The notes under the pieces were generated by a model that worked only from the letters and a program-made list of their open reading frames with translations, had not been told where the DNA came from and did not search any database. Made by a program: the position numbers and the translations under genes. Positions 55,046-63,989 of a stretch of 64,000 nt of DNA are shown piece after piece (position 1 is the first letter of the stretch; every line of letters begins with the position of its first letter). This DNA comes from Thermococcus sp. SY098 (lineage in GTDB: Archaea > Methanobacteriota_B > Thermococci > Thermococcales > Thermococcaceae). The DNA lies in assembly GCF_035621495.1 (NCBI RefSeq), contig NZ_CP141821.1:524760-588759 (forward strand), read 5' to 3'.

Positions 55046-55714
55046 TTAGAGGTTTCTTCTTGCAAACCAGCGTGTAAACGCTAAGAAAAGTATTACGAAC
55101 GTTATAATTCCAATTATGTGAGGGAGATGTGTCAGCTGCGGAGTTACAGCCTTCTGGAGTGCAGGCACGGTGGTAGAAGTCACAGTGGTCGTTGTAGTTG
55201 TTGCTTCAGGAGCTCTCTGGATCGTCATTACTTGGGTAACATTTTCCGCTGCAGTTTGAGTAACGTTTTTCATTATTTCTCCCTTTATAACCTTTGGAGC
55301 TTGTTCGGTAGGAGCAAACGCAGCTTTTGAAAGAGTATAGACTCCATAAGCAATTAAACCCGCAATACTTAAGCTGATTACCTGAATTTTCTCAAAAGTT
55401 CTTAATATCCTCTCTTTCACAGACATTTTTCTTGGAAGGAGGAGTATAGGTTTAGGGGATGCACGGTAAAGTTTGACTTCTTGTAACCTTTTTCCATACC
55501 TCTTGCCTGCAACTTCGACCAATCCAACTTTAAGCATCTTATCAATATGATACGAAACCGTTGAAAGAGGGAGATCTAACTCTCTGGCAATCTCAGAAAG
55601 AGAAAGTGTTTTCTCTTGAAGAAGCTTCAGAATGGCCAATGATTTCTCGTTCATAAGTATTTGAGCAAGCTCTTTAGCCTTCTCATCATCAACGCTGATC
55701 GTCTCAAATTCCAC
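55046..55714 (-). CDS. Membrane-tethered HTH (ArsR-like) regulator
   Basis: 222 residues from a GTG at 55714 that follows GGTGGGTTTT. Residues 10-95 form an ArsR-type winged helix (LAQILMNEKSLAILKLLQ, LSEIARELDLPLSTVSYHID, LYRASPKPI). A first membrane segment spans about 112-130 (VISLSIAGLIAYGVYTL). An outside loop rich in Thr (TTTTTTVTSTTV, about 170-181) and a second membrane segment (HIIGIITFVILFLAF, about 200-214) with a basic RWFARRNL tail end the protein. It thus likely senses an external or membrane signal and acts on DNA from the membrane. Its targets are unknown; it may repress its own gene. Confidence 0.82.
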   Translation of the reverse strand: MEFETISVDDEKAKELAQILMNEKSLAILKLLQEKTLSLSEIARELDLPLSTVSYHIDKMLKVGLVEVAGKRYGKRLQEVKLYRASPKPILLLPRKMSVKERILRTFEKIQVISLSIAGLIAYGVYTLSKAAFAPTEQAPKVIKGEIMKNVTQTAAENVTQVMTIQRAPEATTTTTTVTSTTVPALQKAVTPQLTHLPHIIGIITFVILFLAFTRWFARRNL

Positions 55715-55839
55715 AAAACCCACCAATAAAACTAAGCAGGCAATAAATATTAAGATTTTCTTTTACTTCAAATAAGCTGGAATTAAAACTTAGAAATCTG
55801 TAAAGTGATGAAAAGGAAAGAAAAGTTAAACTGTTAACT

Positions 55840-56115
55840 TCATGGCTTCTCCAAAATGATCTCAATTGTTGAGGTGTTTGCTGTTCTTCCGTCTGCAGTT
55901 GGAAGCTCTTCTGTGCCTATCTTGATCTCCTTAACCCTAACCTCTGGCAAGAACCTGTTCCTGACGATTTCTGCAACGTCAACAGCTCTGCTTATAGCTC
56001 TCCCTCTTGCTTTGATTGAGACCTCCTTTGCACCCTCGTTGAACTGGGTTATAACGGCAAGGACGTAGTTCATAACAGGCTTCTTTCCGATGTAAACAAC
56101 ATGCTCTTCTGCCAT
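55840..56115 (-). CDS. albA: Chromatin protein Alba
   Basis: 91 residues. Archaeal DNA/RNA-binding Alba: [18 protein letters not shown] with the conserved Lys pair, [21 protein letters not shown] and [12 protein letters not shown], then IEIILEKP. It coats DNA and RNA as dimers. Start at ATG 56115 after CGGAGGTGCCAAAG. It is a single gene with its own promoter region between it and purB. Confidence 0.97.
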   Translation of the reverse strand: MAEEHVVYIGKKPVMNYVLAVITQFNEGAKEVSIKARGRAISRAVDVAEIVRNRFLPEVRVKEIKIGTEELPTADGRTANTSTIEIILEKP

Positions 56116-56290
56116 CTTTGGCACCTCCGAAAGTTTTGTCATAGCCTTTTCGTGAGTTTTACGTTAAATACTTTTCGGTTGGGTTGAATATTCAGCAAAA
56201 ATGTACCATGGATTTCTCCATCGCTTAGACACAAAGATGTTCATGGCAAATGCTTTTAAGATAAAATTATTACATCAATTTGGTGATATC

Positions 56291-57652
56291 ATGGCTGTTC
56301 ATCCAATCGATTATCGCTATGGCAGTGAAGAAATGAGAAAAATCTGGGAAGAGGAAAACAAGTTACAGAAACTCCTTGACGTTGAGGCGGCTTTAGCGAG
56401 AGCACATGCGAAAGTCGGAAATATCCCCAAAAAAAGTGCAGAAGTAATAAGCGAAAAGGCCAATACAAAATACGTCAAGCTTGAACGAGTGAAAGAAATT
56501 GAGGCGGAAATCTATCATGATATTATGGCTGTAGTAAAAGCTTTAAGCGAAGTCTGCGGTAAGCATGGCAAGTACGTTCACCTTGGAGCTACTTCAAATG
56601 ATATAATTGATACTGCAAATGCCCTCCTTATTAAAGACTCTCTGGAGATAGTTCTTAAAGATCTGAGGGAGCTAAGAACAATCCTAAAAGAACTCGCAAA
56701 AGAGCATAAACACACCGCTTGTATTGGGAGAACTCACGGACAGCATGCCGTTCCCACAACATACGGGATGAAGTTTGCTATATGGCTTGATGAGATACAG
56801 AGACACATTGAAAGGATAGAGCAAGCAAAAGAAAGAATTTTAGTCGGACAGATGAGCGGTGCTGTTGGGACTATGGCATCTTTCGGAGAAAAAGGATTGC
56901 AAATCCAACGTTTAGTTATGGAAGATTTAGGATTAAGACCTGCAAGAATAAGCAATCAGATAATCCAAAGAGACATTTATGCTGAGCTCGTCATGATTTT
57001 AGCTTTGATCGCATCCACTCTGGATAAAATTGCTCTTGAGATTAGAAACCTTCAAAGAACTGAAATTCTTGAAGTTAGCGAACCTTTTGGAAAAAAGCAG
57101 GTTGGCTCATCAACAATGCCTCACAAGAGGAATCCAATAAGGAGCGAAAAAATATGTGGACTTGCAAGGGTTATATATTCTAATGTTATCCCGGCACTTC
57201 TAAACAACCCACTATGGCACGAGAGAGACTTAACGAACTCTTCAGTGGAGAGAGTAATCCTCCCAGAAACATTCATGCTGTTGGATGAAATGCTAAAAAA
57301 TATGAAAAAAGTGCTCTCTGGCTTGGAATTTTTCCCTGAAAACATAAAACGTAACCTCTACTTAACAAATAACCTCATAATGGCAGAACCATTGATGCTG
57401 AAGTTAACAGAAAAAGGAATGGGAAGACAAGAGGCTCATGAAATTGTTAGACAAATCGCCATGAAAGCATTCTATGAAAAGAGGGACTTAATCGACGTTG
57501 CTAAGGAAAATGAGGTTGTGAGAGAATACTTAGATGATGAGGATTTTAAGGAGTTAAGACCAGAGAACTACATTGGACTTGCTCCCCAGATAGTAGATGG
57601 TGTAATTCATTATATAGAGGAAATTGAACAAAAAGAAACTCAAAGGTCTTAG
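56291..57652 (+). CDS. purB: Adenylosuccinate lyase
   Basis: 453 residues. It cleaves adenylosuccinate and SAICAR in purine synthesis. Motifs: HLGATSNDIIDTANALL (about 95-111), GRTHGQHAVPTTYG with a catalytic His (about 146-159), and SSTMPHKRNPIRSEK, the fumarase/aspartase superfamily signature carrying the mobile loop Ser. Start at ATG 56291 after GGTGATATC; an upstream in-frame ATG at 56201 has no binding site and no homology to the family. A T-rich tract follows the stop. Confidence 0.95.
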   Translation: MAVHPIDYRYGSEEMRKIWEEENKLQKLLDVEAALARAHAKVGNIPKKSAEVISEKANTKYVKLERVKEIEAEIYHDIMAVVKALSEVCGKHGKYVHLGATSNDIIDTANALLIKDSLEIVLKDLRELRTILKELAKEHKHTACIGRTHGQHAVPTTYGMKFAIWLDEIQRHIERIEQAKERILVGQMSGAVGTMASFGEKGLQIQRLVMEDLGLRPARISNQIIQRDIYAELVMILALIASTLDKIALEIRNLQRTEILEVSEPFGKKQVGSSTMPHKRNPIRSEKICGLARVIYSNVIPALLNNPLWHERDLTNSSVERVILPETFMLLDEMLKNMKKVLSGLEFFPENIKRNLYLTNNLIMAEPLMLKLTEKGMGRQEAHEIVRQIAMKAFYEKRDLIDVAKENEVVREYLDDEDFKELRPENYIGLAPQIVDGVIHYIEEIEQKETQRS

Positions 57653-57967
57653 GTCTTTGTTTTTTGGTGTGTTTATTTTATTAACTTTTTATTATTTTAT
57701 AAATGCATTATTGAGCATCTCTCAATATTTTCAGAGAATTTTTACTTATTATAATTATATGATTTATACTTTCATAAATTTTAATTCAAAATCTTTGTTT
57801 AGAGTATTTGTTAATCTTTATTAGCTATAAAAAACCAAACTTTAATAGTTTATAACAACATATTAAACTAAAAATAGTAAAAAATCTAAAAAAATTACAA
57901 CATAAAATATTAAAATTGACGAAAAGATTTAATAACATGCCCCATAACCCAAGAAGGGGAGAATAGT
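57653..57967. other. AT-rich gap between purB and methyltransferase gene
   Basis: 315 bases, exceptionally AT-rich (one line, 57841-57900, has 7 G/C in 60 by hand count). Apart from the purB T-tracts and a promoter/ribosome binding site (GAAGGGGAGAATAGT) for the next gene, I see no gene, repeat array or tRNA. A 66-residue open frame starting inside purB is AT-driven and not credible. Confidence 0.6.
57654..57668 (+). terminator. U-rich terminator after purB
   Basis: TCTTTGTTTTTTGG begins two bases after the purB stop codon. Archaeal RNA polymerase stops on such U-tracts without a hairpin. Further T-runs lie just downstream. Confidence 0.5.
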
Positions 57968-59366
57968 ATGGAAGAGATTTCAAACGCCATAATACAGCTC
58001 ATTGAGGGAGAAAAGGAGAAAGAAAAGAAGCTATCCATCCCCCCAAAAGGAGTTAGAGCTCTAATTGAGGCAGTTAGATTGGCAGAGATTATAAAGCCCA
58101 GCCAATATGCAAAGAGAGAAGCATTTAAAAAACACCAAATTGATGAGTATTATTTAAACAGAATGCTCACAATGCTCTTTTATGACATTATGAAAAAACA
58201 AGGATTAATAGATAGGGTAATTAAGGATATTGTTGGTGTTAATCCTCTAATTCTGGATCCCTGGTTAAGGGCGGCCCTGAGGGTTGTAATAGATGTGTCA
58301 CTCTTTCATCCTTCTAAACCCGGTACGCTCAAGGCTTTAAAATGGAAAGGATCCGACTTTATATCCTCCAAGACACATCCCTACGTTGGCATGTATTACT
58401 GGGACATCTTTGATAAAGTCGTTAGCTATAAGCTAAGACTCAAGAATAGGGATGAATTCCTCGAATGGAAGTATATTGCACCTATTTGGTTTATAAAAAG
58501 GATTAAGAAGTTATTGGGTGAGGAAACGGAACAGTTCTTCCAAGCTGTGAACTCAAAACATAACTGGACAAGCATTAGAGTAAATACCCTCAAGGCTACT
58601 GTGGATGAAGTAGTAAAGATTCTAAGAAGCGAAGGAAAGGAAGTAAAAGTAAGCGAAAGAGTTCCAACCATAGTGAAAATAAAGGGGCCGTACGATTTTG
58701 ATAGGAGCAAACTCTTCAGAGAAGGGAAGATTTTGGTACAAGAGGAGGCAAGTGCAGTAGCTTCCCTAATTCTCGACCCCGAGCCAGGAATGACTGTTGT
58801 AGATTTAGCCGCAGCTCCGGGGGGTAAAACAAGCCACATTGCAGAACTTATGAGGAATAAAGGAAAAATCTATGCTTTTGATATTGATGAATTCAGAATA
58901 AAGCGGATGAAAGAAATTCTAAAAAGAATGGGCGTAAACATAGTTAAAATAATCAGGAAAGACGGTAGAAAAGCTCCCAAAATTCTTGGGAAAGAAATTG
59001 CAGATAGAGTTCTATTAGATGCTCCATGCACGTCATCCGGGACCATAGGCAAGAACCCCGAGTTCAAGGTGGAGATTGAGGGAAAATAAGATCTCAGAAA
59101 TTGCCGAGTTGCAAAAAGACCTGCTTAAAGCTGCTGCTCATCTCTTAAAGCCAGGAGGTAGGTTACTATATGCAACATGCAGCCTTTTTCCTGAAGAGAA
59201 TGAAGAGAACATAGAATGGTTTTTAGGGACGTATGATAATTTCCGATTAATACCTCTAAACGGCCCATACGATGAATCTCCTCTGCTAAAAGGTACCATG
59301 AGGGCATATCCACATAGACATGGTACTATAGGATTCTTCTACGCCCTCTTAGAGAAATCGGAATAA
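57968..59366 (+). pseudogene. NOL1/NOP2/sun RNA m5C methyltransferase, broken by a +1 frameshift
   Basis: Frame one (57968-59089, 373 residues) has a NusB-like helical N-terminus (about 1-170), a linker, and a class I methyltransferase core with DLAAAPGGKTSHIAEL (SAM motif I), YAFDIDEF and LLDAPCTSSGTIGKNPE (motif IV). It then runs off into a stop. The next frame carries on with RWRLRE (59067-59084) and ATCSLFPEENEENIEW (motif VI with the catalytic Cys) to 59366. One extra A in CAAGG (59066-59067) explains the break: removing it gives the family sequence NPEFRWRLRE. Either the gene is inactivated, or the base is a sequencing error; no slippery heptamer is visible for programmed shifting. Intact it would be about 465 residues. 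Confidence 0.85.
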
Positions 59367-59423
59367 CCCATATGACAAAAGTTAAAAACACACCATACCA
59401 TAAAATTTGAGGTGTACCAAAAA

Positions 59424-59756
59424 ATGCTGGAGATATTGGGCTTCATATTTTATGCAGGAGCTGCTTTAGTGATTCTTTTCATTGGAGCCTTTTCTGAGGG
59501 AATATCAAGGATATTGGCGTTACCAGCAGCAATAGGGTACATGCTACTTGCTTTTTGGTCAATAGAACAAGTAGGATCAGATATTGTCTCAAAGGGTCGG
59601 AATAGGGATAAAAGGCTAATGCTTGCATTGAACATAATTTCCTTCACTCTCGGAGCAGTGGCATTCTATATCTATATGGAGAGCATTGCAACACCAGCTT
59701 TACTCCTTGGCCCTGCATTTGTCATTGGGCTTTGGAAGAGCTATAAAGGCCATTGA
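59424..59756 (+). CDS. Small membrane protein, unknown function
   Basis: 110 residues with four membrane segments (about 3-23, 27-46, 62-80 and 84-104), separated by a short basic loop (SKGRNRDKR). I recognise no family. ATG 59424 is used because GAGGTG lies 11 bases before it; a GTG at 59412 lies within that site. It stands alone in a loosely packed stretch with T-rich sequence directly after the stop. Confidence 0.65.
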   Translation: MLEILGFIFYAGAALVILFIGAFSEGISRILALPAAIGYMLLAFWSIEQVGSDIVSKGRNRDKRLMLALNIISFTLGAVAFYIYMESIATPALLLGPAFVIGLWKSYKGH

Positions 59757-59758
59757 CC

Positions 59759-59775
59759 TGTTTTCTTTTTCTTTC
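59759..59775 (+). terminator. U-rich terminator after the small membrane protein gene
   Basis: CTGTTTTCTTTTTCTTTC directly follows the stop codon at 59754-59756; a probable archaeal U-tract terminator without a stem. Confidence 0.45.
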
Positions 59776-59934
59776 AATGCATTGCTTATTCCATGGCTCT
59801 CTGTATTCATTTGTTCAAGAATTTTAGATATAATGAACCTTATATGACAATTATGTATAGTGGTAAAATTAACAAAGTTTAAAAAGATGTAAAAAATCAT
59901 CATGAATTAGAGGGATGTGTACCAGGTGAGTACC

Positions 59935-60300
59935 ATGACCAGCACTGTAAAGTATACCCATCTAAACCCTCTTGCAATGGAGATAATCATTACAAAACTT
60001 CAACAAGCTGTTCTCCACCGAAATATGAGCCAACCATTCTTCAGAGAAAACCAAAAAAATGGATACCTCGAACTTGTGATCCCGGTTAATTGCCTCTCCC
60101 CACTGGAAAAGTACGTTTTGGAAGAGGCTGGTTATCCTGAAAAATCTGTGCGACTTGGAGATAGCATCATCAGAGCATTTGTAATAAATGTCCATCACAT
60201 AGAACAGAACAACCCAGAACTATCGAAAGAGATAATCAATATTTATAATAAACGTCTGGGAGAGAGTTGTATCGGCCCATGCTACAAATATGAAAAGTAA
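59935..60300 (+). CDS. Hypothetical protein, orphan
   Basis: 121 residues from ATG 59935, with GGTGAGTACC immediately upstream and a TATA-like GTTTAAAAAG about 55 bases before it. It looks soluble and mixed alpha/beta, with CxxxxC at the C-terminus (ESCIGPCYKYEK) and a YLELVIPVNCLSPLEKYVL core. I recognise no family. It is flanked on both sides by AT-rich DNA without genes, which together with its isolation suggests an acquired or rapidly changing segment. Confidence 0.6.
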   Translation: MTSTVKYTHLNPLAMEIIITKLQQAVLHRNMSQPFFRENQKNGYLELVIPVNCLSPLEKYVLEEAGYPEKSVRLGDSIIRAFVINVHHIEQNNPELSKEIINIYNKRLGESCIGPCYKYEK

Positions 60301-60699
60301 CCACCACAAATCGTAATCAATTTTTGTGCTGTTAAAGCGGGGTTAGAGAATAAAAATATGCAATTCAACTAATACTAATGCTCGTGCAGGAGACAACTGA
60401 CATTGTCTAAAACTTTAAAACGTAAAAATATTATTATCATAAATTGTAAAATTTCTGTAATTTCTACTATTTAGATAAATAATTTTATAATTTATTGCAA
60501 TTAATTAAATATTACATATTTAAATGTTAATTTAATGGACATTATATAACATACAAAAGACTAAGACTATTACAAATTCTAAATATTACTTATAACTAAC
60601 GTCAAAATTCTCATAAAATTCTGAGGGATGGTTTCACAATTTTTGCATACGCACAAAATTTTTAAACTTTTAGGTTCCCCTAATTCAGGAGGTGTTGAA
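60301..60699. other. Very AT-rich 400-base gap before the MinD-type genes
   Basis: Line 60481-60540 has only 7 G/C in 60 by hand count. No tRNA, array, long inverted repeat or convincing open frame is visible. The last 50 bases hold a TATA-like TTTTTAAAC (about 60658-60666) and the AGGAGGTGTTGAA binding site of the following gene. No orc1/cdc6 gene or origin repeats are near, so I do not propose an origin. Confidence 0.6.
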
Positions 60700-61560
60700 A
60701 TGCAGATAGCAGTTAGCGGAGGAAAAGGAGGAACTGGGAAGTCAACAATCGCAATTAACTTAGCTATTGCTCTGAGGAATTACTTTGACCTGACTTTGGC
60801 GGATTTAGATGTGGAAGCTCCCAACGACCATATACTCTTAGGAATAGAACTTCAAAATGAAGAACCTGTCGAGCTTTTTATGCCACACTTTGACTACTCC
60901 AAATGTATTAAGTGCAGGAAATGTGCTGAGGTTTGTGAAGAACATGCAATAATCACTATGAGAGATGGAACACCGTTCTTAATGCCAACACTATGTTCCG
61001 GTTGTGGTGCCTGTCGGATAGTCTGCCCCGTTGAAGGGGCAATTTTGGAAGGTAAAAAGCTGATGGGCTACACATATCTAACCGAAACTCCATATGGGTT
61101 CCAGTTGGTTACAGGCAAACTGTTGGAGGGTGAAGAGAGAGCGATGCCTATCGTCGTTGCAGCAAAGAAAAGGGCAAAAGCACTCAATAAAGAGCTTTTG
61201 ATTGTTGATACTGCCGCAGGAACGAGCAACACTGTTTCTAAAGCTTTAGAGGATTCCCAGCTTATTATTGCTGTCACTGAACCTACGCCATTAGGTCTTC
61301 ATGACTTAGAGCTAATTCTCAAGCTCGCAGATATTATGGGGATTGAGGCATGGGTTGTTATCAATAGAAGCGATTTAGGAAAGAAGGAGGATGTAAAAGA
61401 ACTCGCCAGAAGATATAATGCCAGAATTATTGCTGAGATTCCCTATAGTGAGAACATACTCAGGAGCTACGTTGAAGGAAAGCCAATTGTTTTGAGCGAT
61501 TGTGAGGAAGCGGAAATTCTCAGAAAGCTTGCTGATAAGGTTGCCAACTATTTGAGGTGA
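60700..61560 (+). CDS. MinD/Mrp-type ATPase with ferredoxin insert (first copy)
   Basis: 286 residues. Deviant Walker A VSGGKGGTGKST at the N-terminus, switch region ADLDVEAPND, and IVDTAAGTSNT. Two [4Fe-4S] motifs are inserted after about residue 65: KCIKCRKCAEVCEEHAI and LCSGCGACRIVCPVEGAI. Such proteins occur in anaerobic archaea and bacteria with nitrogenase-cofactor-like and other metallocluster genes, and are thought to bind and pass Fe-S or metal clusters in an ATP-dependent way. GGAGGTGTTGAA precedes ATG 60700. The stop overlaps the binding site of the second copy. Confidence 0.88.
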   Translation: MQIAVSGGKGGTGKSTIAINLAIALRNYFDLTLADLDVEAPNDHILLGIELQNEEPVELFMPHFDYSKCIKCRKCAEVCEEHAIITMRDGTPFLMPTLCSGCGACRIVCPVEGAILEGKKLMGYTYLTETPYGFQLVTGKLLEGEERAMPIVVAAKKRAKALNKELLIVDTAAGTSNTVSKALEDSQLIIAVTEPTPLGLHDLELILKLADIMGIEAWVVINRSDLGKKEDVKELARRYNARIIAEIPYSENILRSYVEGKPIVLSDCEEAEILRKLADKVANYLR

Positions 61561-61565
61561 TTAAA

Positions 61566-62453
61566 ATGCAGATTGTCATTGCAAGCGGTAAAGGGGGAGT
61601 TGGGAAATCAACAGTTGCGGCTTCACTCATATATCTGCTTAAGGACAAGTACAGGATTATAGCGGTTGACGCCGATGCTGATGCTCCAAACCTCCACCTG
61701 CTCTTTGGAGTCAGAAAGTGGGAAGAAGAGAAAGAGCTAACAGGGGTTAAAGTTGCAAGGATAAATCAAGATACGTGCATTAGATGTGGTATTTGCTATG
61801 AGAGATGCCCCTATGAAAGCATAAAGCTTGTGAATGGGAAATATGTTGTGAATGAGCTCACATGTGAAGGCTGTGGAGTCTGTAAACTTGTGTGCCCGGT
61901 TAGAGGGACAATAACTCTTAAAGAAGTTCGCTCTGGAGTGATTAGAAAGGCAACAACGAGGTATGGATTTCCATTGATTTCGGCTCAATTAGATGTGGGA
62001 AGACCAAACTCTGGAAAGCTCGTTACAGAGGAAAAAGAGTGGGCAAAAAAGATAATGCATGAGCAGGAACTGGATCACATGATAGTCGATTCAGCGGCAG
62101 GAATTGGATGTCAAGTGATTGCCAGCGTTGGCGGAGCAGATGTTGCTATCCTCGTTGCAGAGCCTACTCCAGCATCACTGAGCGATGTTAAAAGGGTTTA
62201 CAAGGTTGTCCAACACTTCAGGGAGCCAGCTTACTTGATAATCAACAAAGCAGACATAAATCCCGGCTTTAAGGGGCTTTATGAGTTCGCAGAGCAGGAG
62301 GGAATACCAATTTTAGGTGAAATACCCTACGATAGGGCAATTCCATATAGCATGACTATGCTCAAGCCTTTTGTTGAAGCATTTCCAGAGTCAAAAGCCA
62401 GCAAAGCACTTAAAGAAATTGCAAAAGCTGTGGAGGATGAAATCTTGGAGTAG
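61566..62453 (+). CDS. MinD/Mrp-type ATPase with ferredoxin insert (second copy)
   Basis: 295 residues. IASGKGGVGKST (P-loop), VDADADAPNLHLLFG, ferredoxin insert with TCIRCGICYERCPYESI and TCEGCGVCKLVCPVRG, then IVDSAAGIGCQV. It is paralogous to the preceding gene and starts from ATG 61566, after GAGGTGATTAAA; the pair is obviously cotranscribed and the two proteins may form a heterodimer. An extra Cys in GIGCQV replaces the SNT of the first copy at the nucleotide-facing loop. Confidence 0.88.
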   Translation: MQIVIASGKGGVGKSTVAASLIYLLKDKYRIIAVDADADAPNLHLLFGVRKWEEEKELTGVKVARINQDTCIRCGICYERCPYESIKLVNGKYVVNELTCEGCGVCKLVCPVRGTITLKEVRSGVIRKATTRYGFPLISAQLDVGRPNSGKLVTEEKEWAKKIMHEQELDHMIVDSAAGIGCQVIASVGGADVAILVAEPTPASLSDVKRVYKVVQHFREPAYLIINKADINPGFKGLYEFAEQEGIPILGEIPYDRAIPYSMTMLKPFVEAFPESKASKALKEIAKAVEDEILE

Positions 62454-62537
62454 TCTTAAGTTCTATTTTTATCTTAAGTCTCAGTTGTTAGACATTACCG
62501 ATAAACCTAAAGCCATGTTATAGCAATATCACATGAA

Positions 62538-63635
62538 ATGACAAAGTGCAAGATGTGTGGTTATGAGTCCGAAGATATAAGCAAATCAGTTGGAGTATGT
62601 GTTAACTGCCTTAGAAAAAACGATCAAGCTTTGAGAACAGCAATGGAAAGTCACTTCAAGTGGCGTAAGCTTATAAGACTTCCTCCAGAGCCGCCAAAGG
62701 ACGGGGAACTCCAATGCAAAATCTGTGTTAATGAGTGCAAAATTCCAAGAGGTGGTCCAGGTTACTGTGGAATAATATGGAACAAAAATGGAAGGTTAAC
62801 CACAATAACCGGGACATTTGACAAAGCATATCTCCACTGGTATCTCGATCCTCATCCAACAAACTGTGTTGCTGAGCCCATCTGCCCTGAGCGGGAGCAT
62901 TACGGCTTTTACAACTTAGCTGTATTTTTTGCCGGATGCAACTTGGACTGCCTCTTTTGCCAGAACATTCACCACAAATACATGATAAAGGAAGGTAGAA
63001 TTGACCTTAGGGAAGGCATTGTATTAAGTACAGATGAGCTTGCAAATATCGCTATGCAGAGACGGGTTACTTGTGTCTGCTACTTCGGAGGCGATCCAAC
63101 ACCGCACAGCATTTACGCTCTGAAAGTCTCAAGAAAAATTCTAAAGCGGGCTGAAGAAGGTAAAGAAATGAAAAGAATCTGCTGGGAGACAAACGGCCTG
63201 GAAAATCCAGAGATTATGATGAAAATGGCAGAGCTCAGCCTTAAAAGCGGAGGGATTGTTAAGATCGACTGGAAGGCATACACACCAAGTGTTTATCAGG
63301 CTCTGACAGGGATAAACGGGGAAAAAGCTATTAAAAGGATAAAAGAGAACGTTAAGCTTGTCTTGAAGATGAGTAAAGGAAGAGAGTTACCCCTTTTGGT
63401 TGTCAGCACTCTTGTAGTTCCCCATTATGTTGATGAGCATGAAGTATTTAATATTGCAAGGTATATAGCTGGAATAAATCCAGAAACCCCTTATGTGCTG
63501 TTGGCTTTTGCCCCCCAGCATTTAATGTATGATGTCCCAACAACAAGCAGGAGGCAAATGGAAAGCGTTTACAAAGCAGCTCAAGATGCTGGGCTAAAAA
63601 ACATTTACATCGGAAATCCATGGCTACTGAGATAA
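62538..63635 (+). CDS. PflA-like radical SAM protein with extra Cys-rich N-terminus
   Basis: 365 residues. N-terminal CKMCGYESEDISKSVGVCVNC zinc-ribbon-like stretch (positions 4-24, four Cys), then CKICVNECKIPRGGPGYCG (a motif shared with AmmeMemoRadiSam-type proteins), and the radical SAM motif AGCNLDCLFCQN (about 135-146). CYFGGDPTPH and CWETNGL follow the SAM-binding pattern. The family is broadly called pyruvate-formate-lyase activating enzyme-related, but no glycyl radical enzyme is seen. The short gap to the MinD genes (84 bases) suggests a common role. Starts at ATG 62538; there is no strong binding site. Confidence 0.85.
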   Translation: MTKCKMCGYESEDISKSVGVCVNCLRKNDQALRTAMESHFKWRKLIRLPPEPPKDGELQCKICVNECKIPRGGPGYCGIIWNKNGRLTTITGTFDKAYLHWYLDPHPTNCVAEPICPEREHYGFYNLAVFFAGCNLDCLFCQNIHHKYMIKEGRIDLREGIVLSTDELANIAMQRRVTCVCYFGGDPTPHSIYALKVSRKILKRAEEGKEMKRICWETNGLENPEIMMKMAELSLKSGGIVKIDWKAYTPSVYQALTGINGEKAIKRIKENVKLVLKMSKGRELPLLVVSTLVVPHYVDEHEVFNIARYIAGINPETPYVLLAFAPQHLMYDVPTTSRRQMESVYKAAQDAGLKNIYIGNPWLLR

Positions 63636-63989
63636 CTACTCCTCGTTATCCAAGCTTTGGGTTTTTGGCACCTCATTTCCCTGTGCCAGAATTATCAGCT
63701 CCCTCCCCTCAACGAGCATTTGTGCAACTTTCTTCCTCGCTGAGCTTAAAGCTCTCCAGACCGTTCCCCTCGAAACGCCCATCCTCTTTCCTGCCTCTTC
63801 CTGAGTTAGTCCTTCATAATCCACCAATCTCAACGCCTCAAACTCCTCGTATGTCATGAAAATCGGCGGCTGAGGTGGTCCAATAGGTGGGCGTGCTGGA
63901 TAGAAGTGCTTAATCTCTGGGATAAGACCAATAAAGCGCATCTTCCTTCTTCGCCCTCTGCCTCTACCTCTTCCTGTTCCCCAAGGCAT
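63636..63989 (-). CDS. DUF134 helix-turn-helix protein
   Basis: 117 residues. A basic Arg/Gly-rich N-terminus (GTGRGRGRGRRRK) leads to FMTYEEFEALRLVDYEG and LTQEEAGKRMGVSRGTVWRAL, a sigma70-region-4-like helix-turn-helix. DUF134 proteins are often next to NifX/NifB-like and MinD-type Fe-S genes, as here, and may regulate them. GGTGTTAAA precedes ATG 63989. The stop codon abuts the convergent radical SAM gene. Confidence 0.86.
   Translation of the reverse strand: MPWGTGRGRGRGRRRKMRFIGLIPEIKHFYPARPPIGPPQPPIFMTYEEFEALRLVDYEGLTQEEAGKRMGVSRGTVWRALSSARKKVAQMLVEGRELIILAQGNEVPKTQSLDNEE

Noticed and set aside
57624-57824. 66-residue hydrophobic open frame overlapping the purB 3' end
   Set aside because: AT-driven Phe/Tyr/Ile/Leu composition, no ribosome binding site, overlaps a T-tract terminator.
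60301-60699. Replication origin in the AT-rich gap
   Set aside because: No orc1/cdc6 gene nearby and no ORB-type repeats; AT content alone is not enough.
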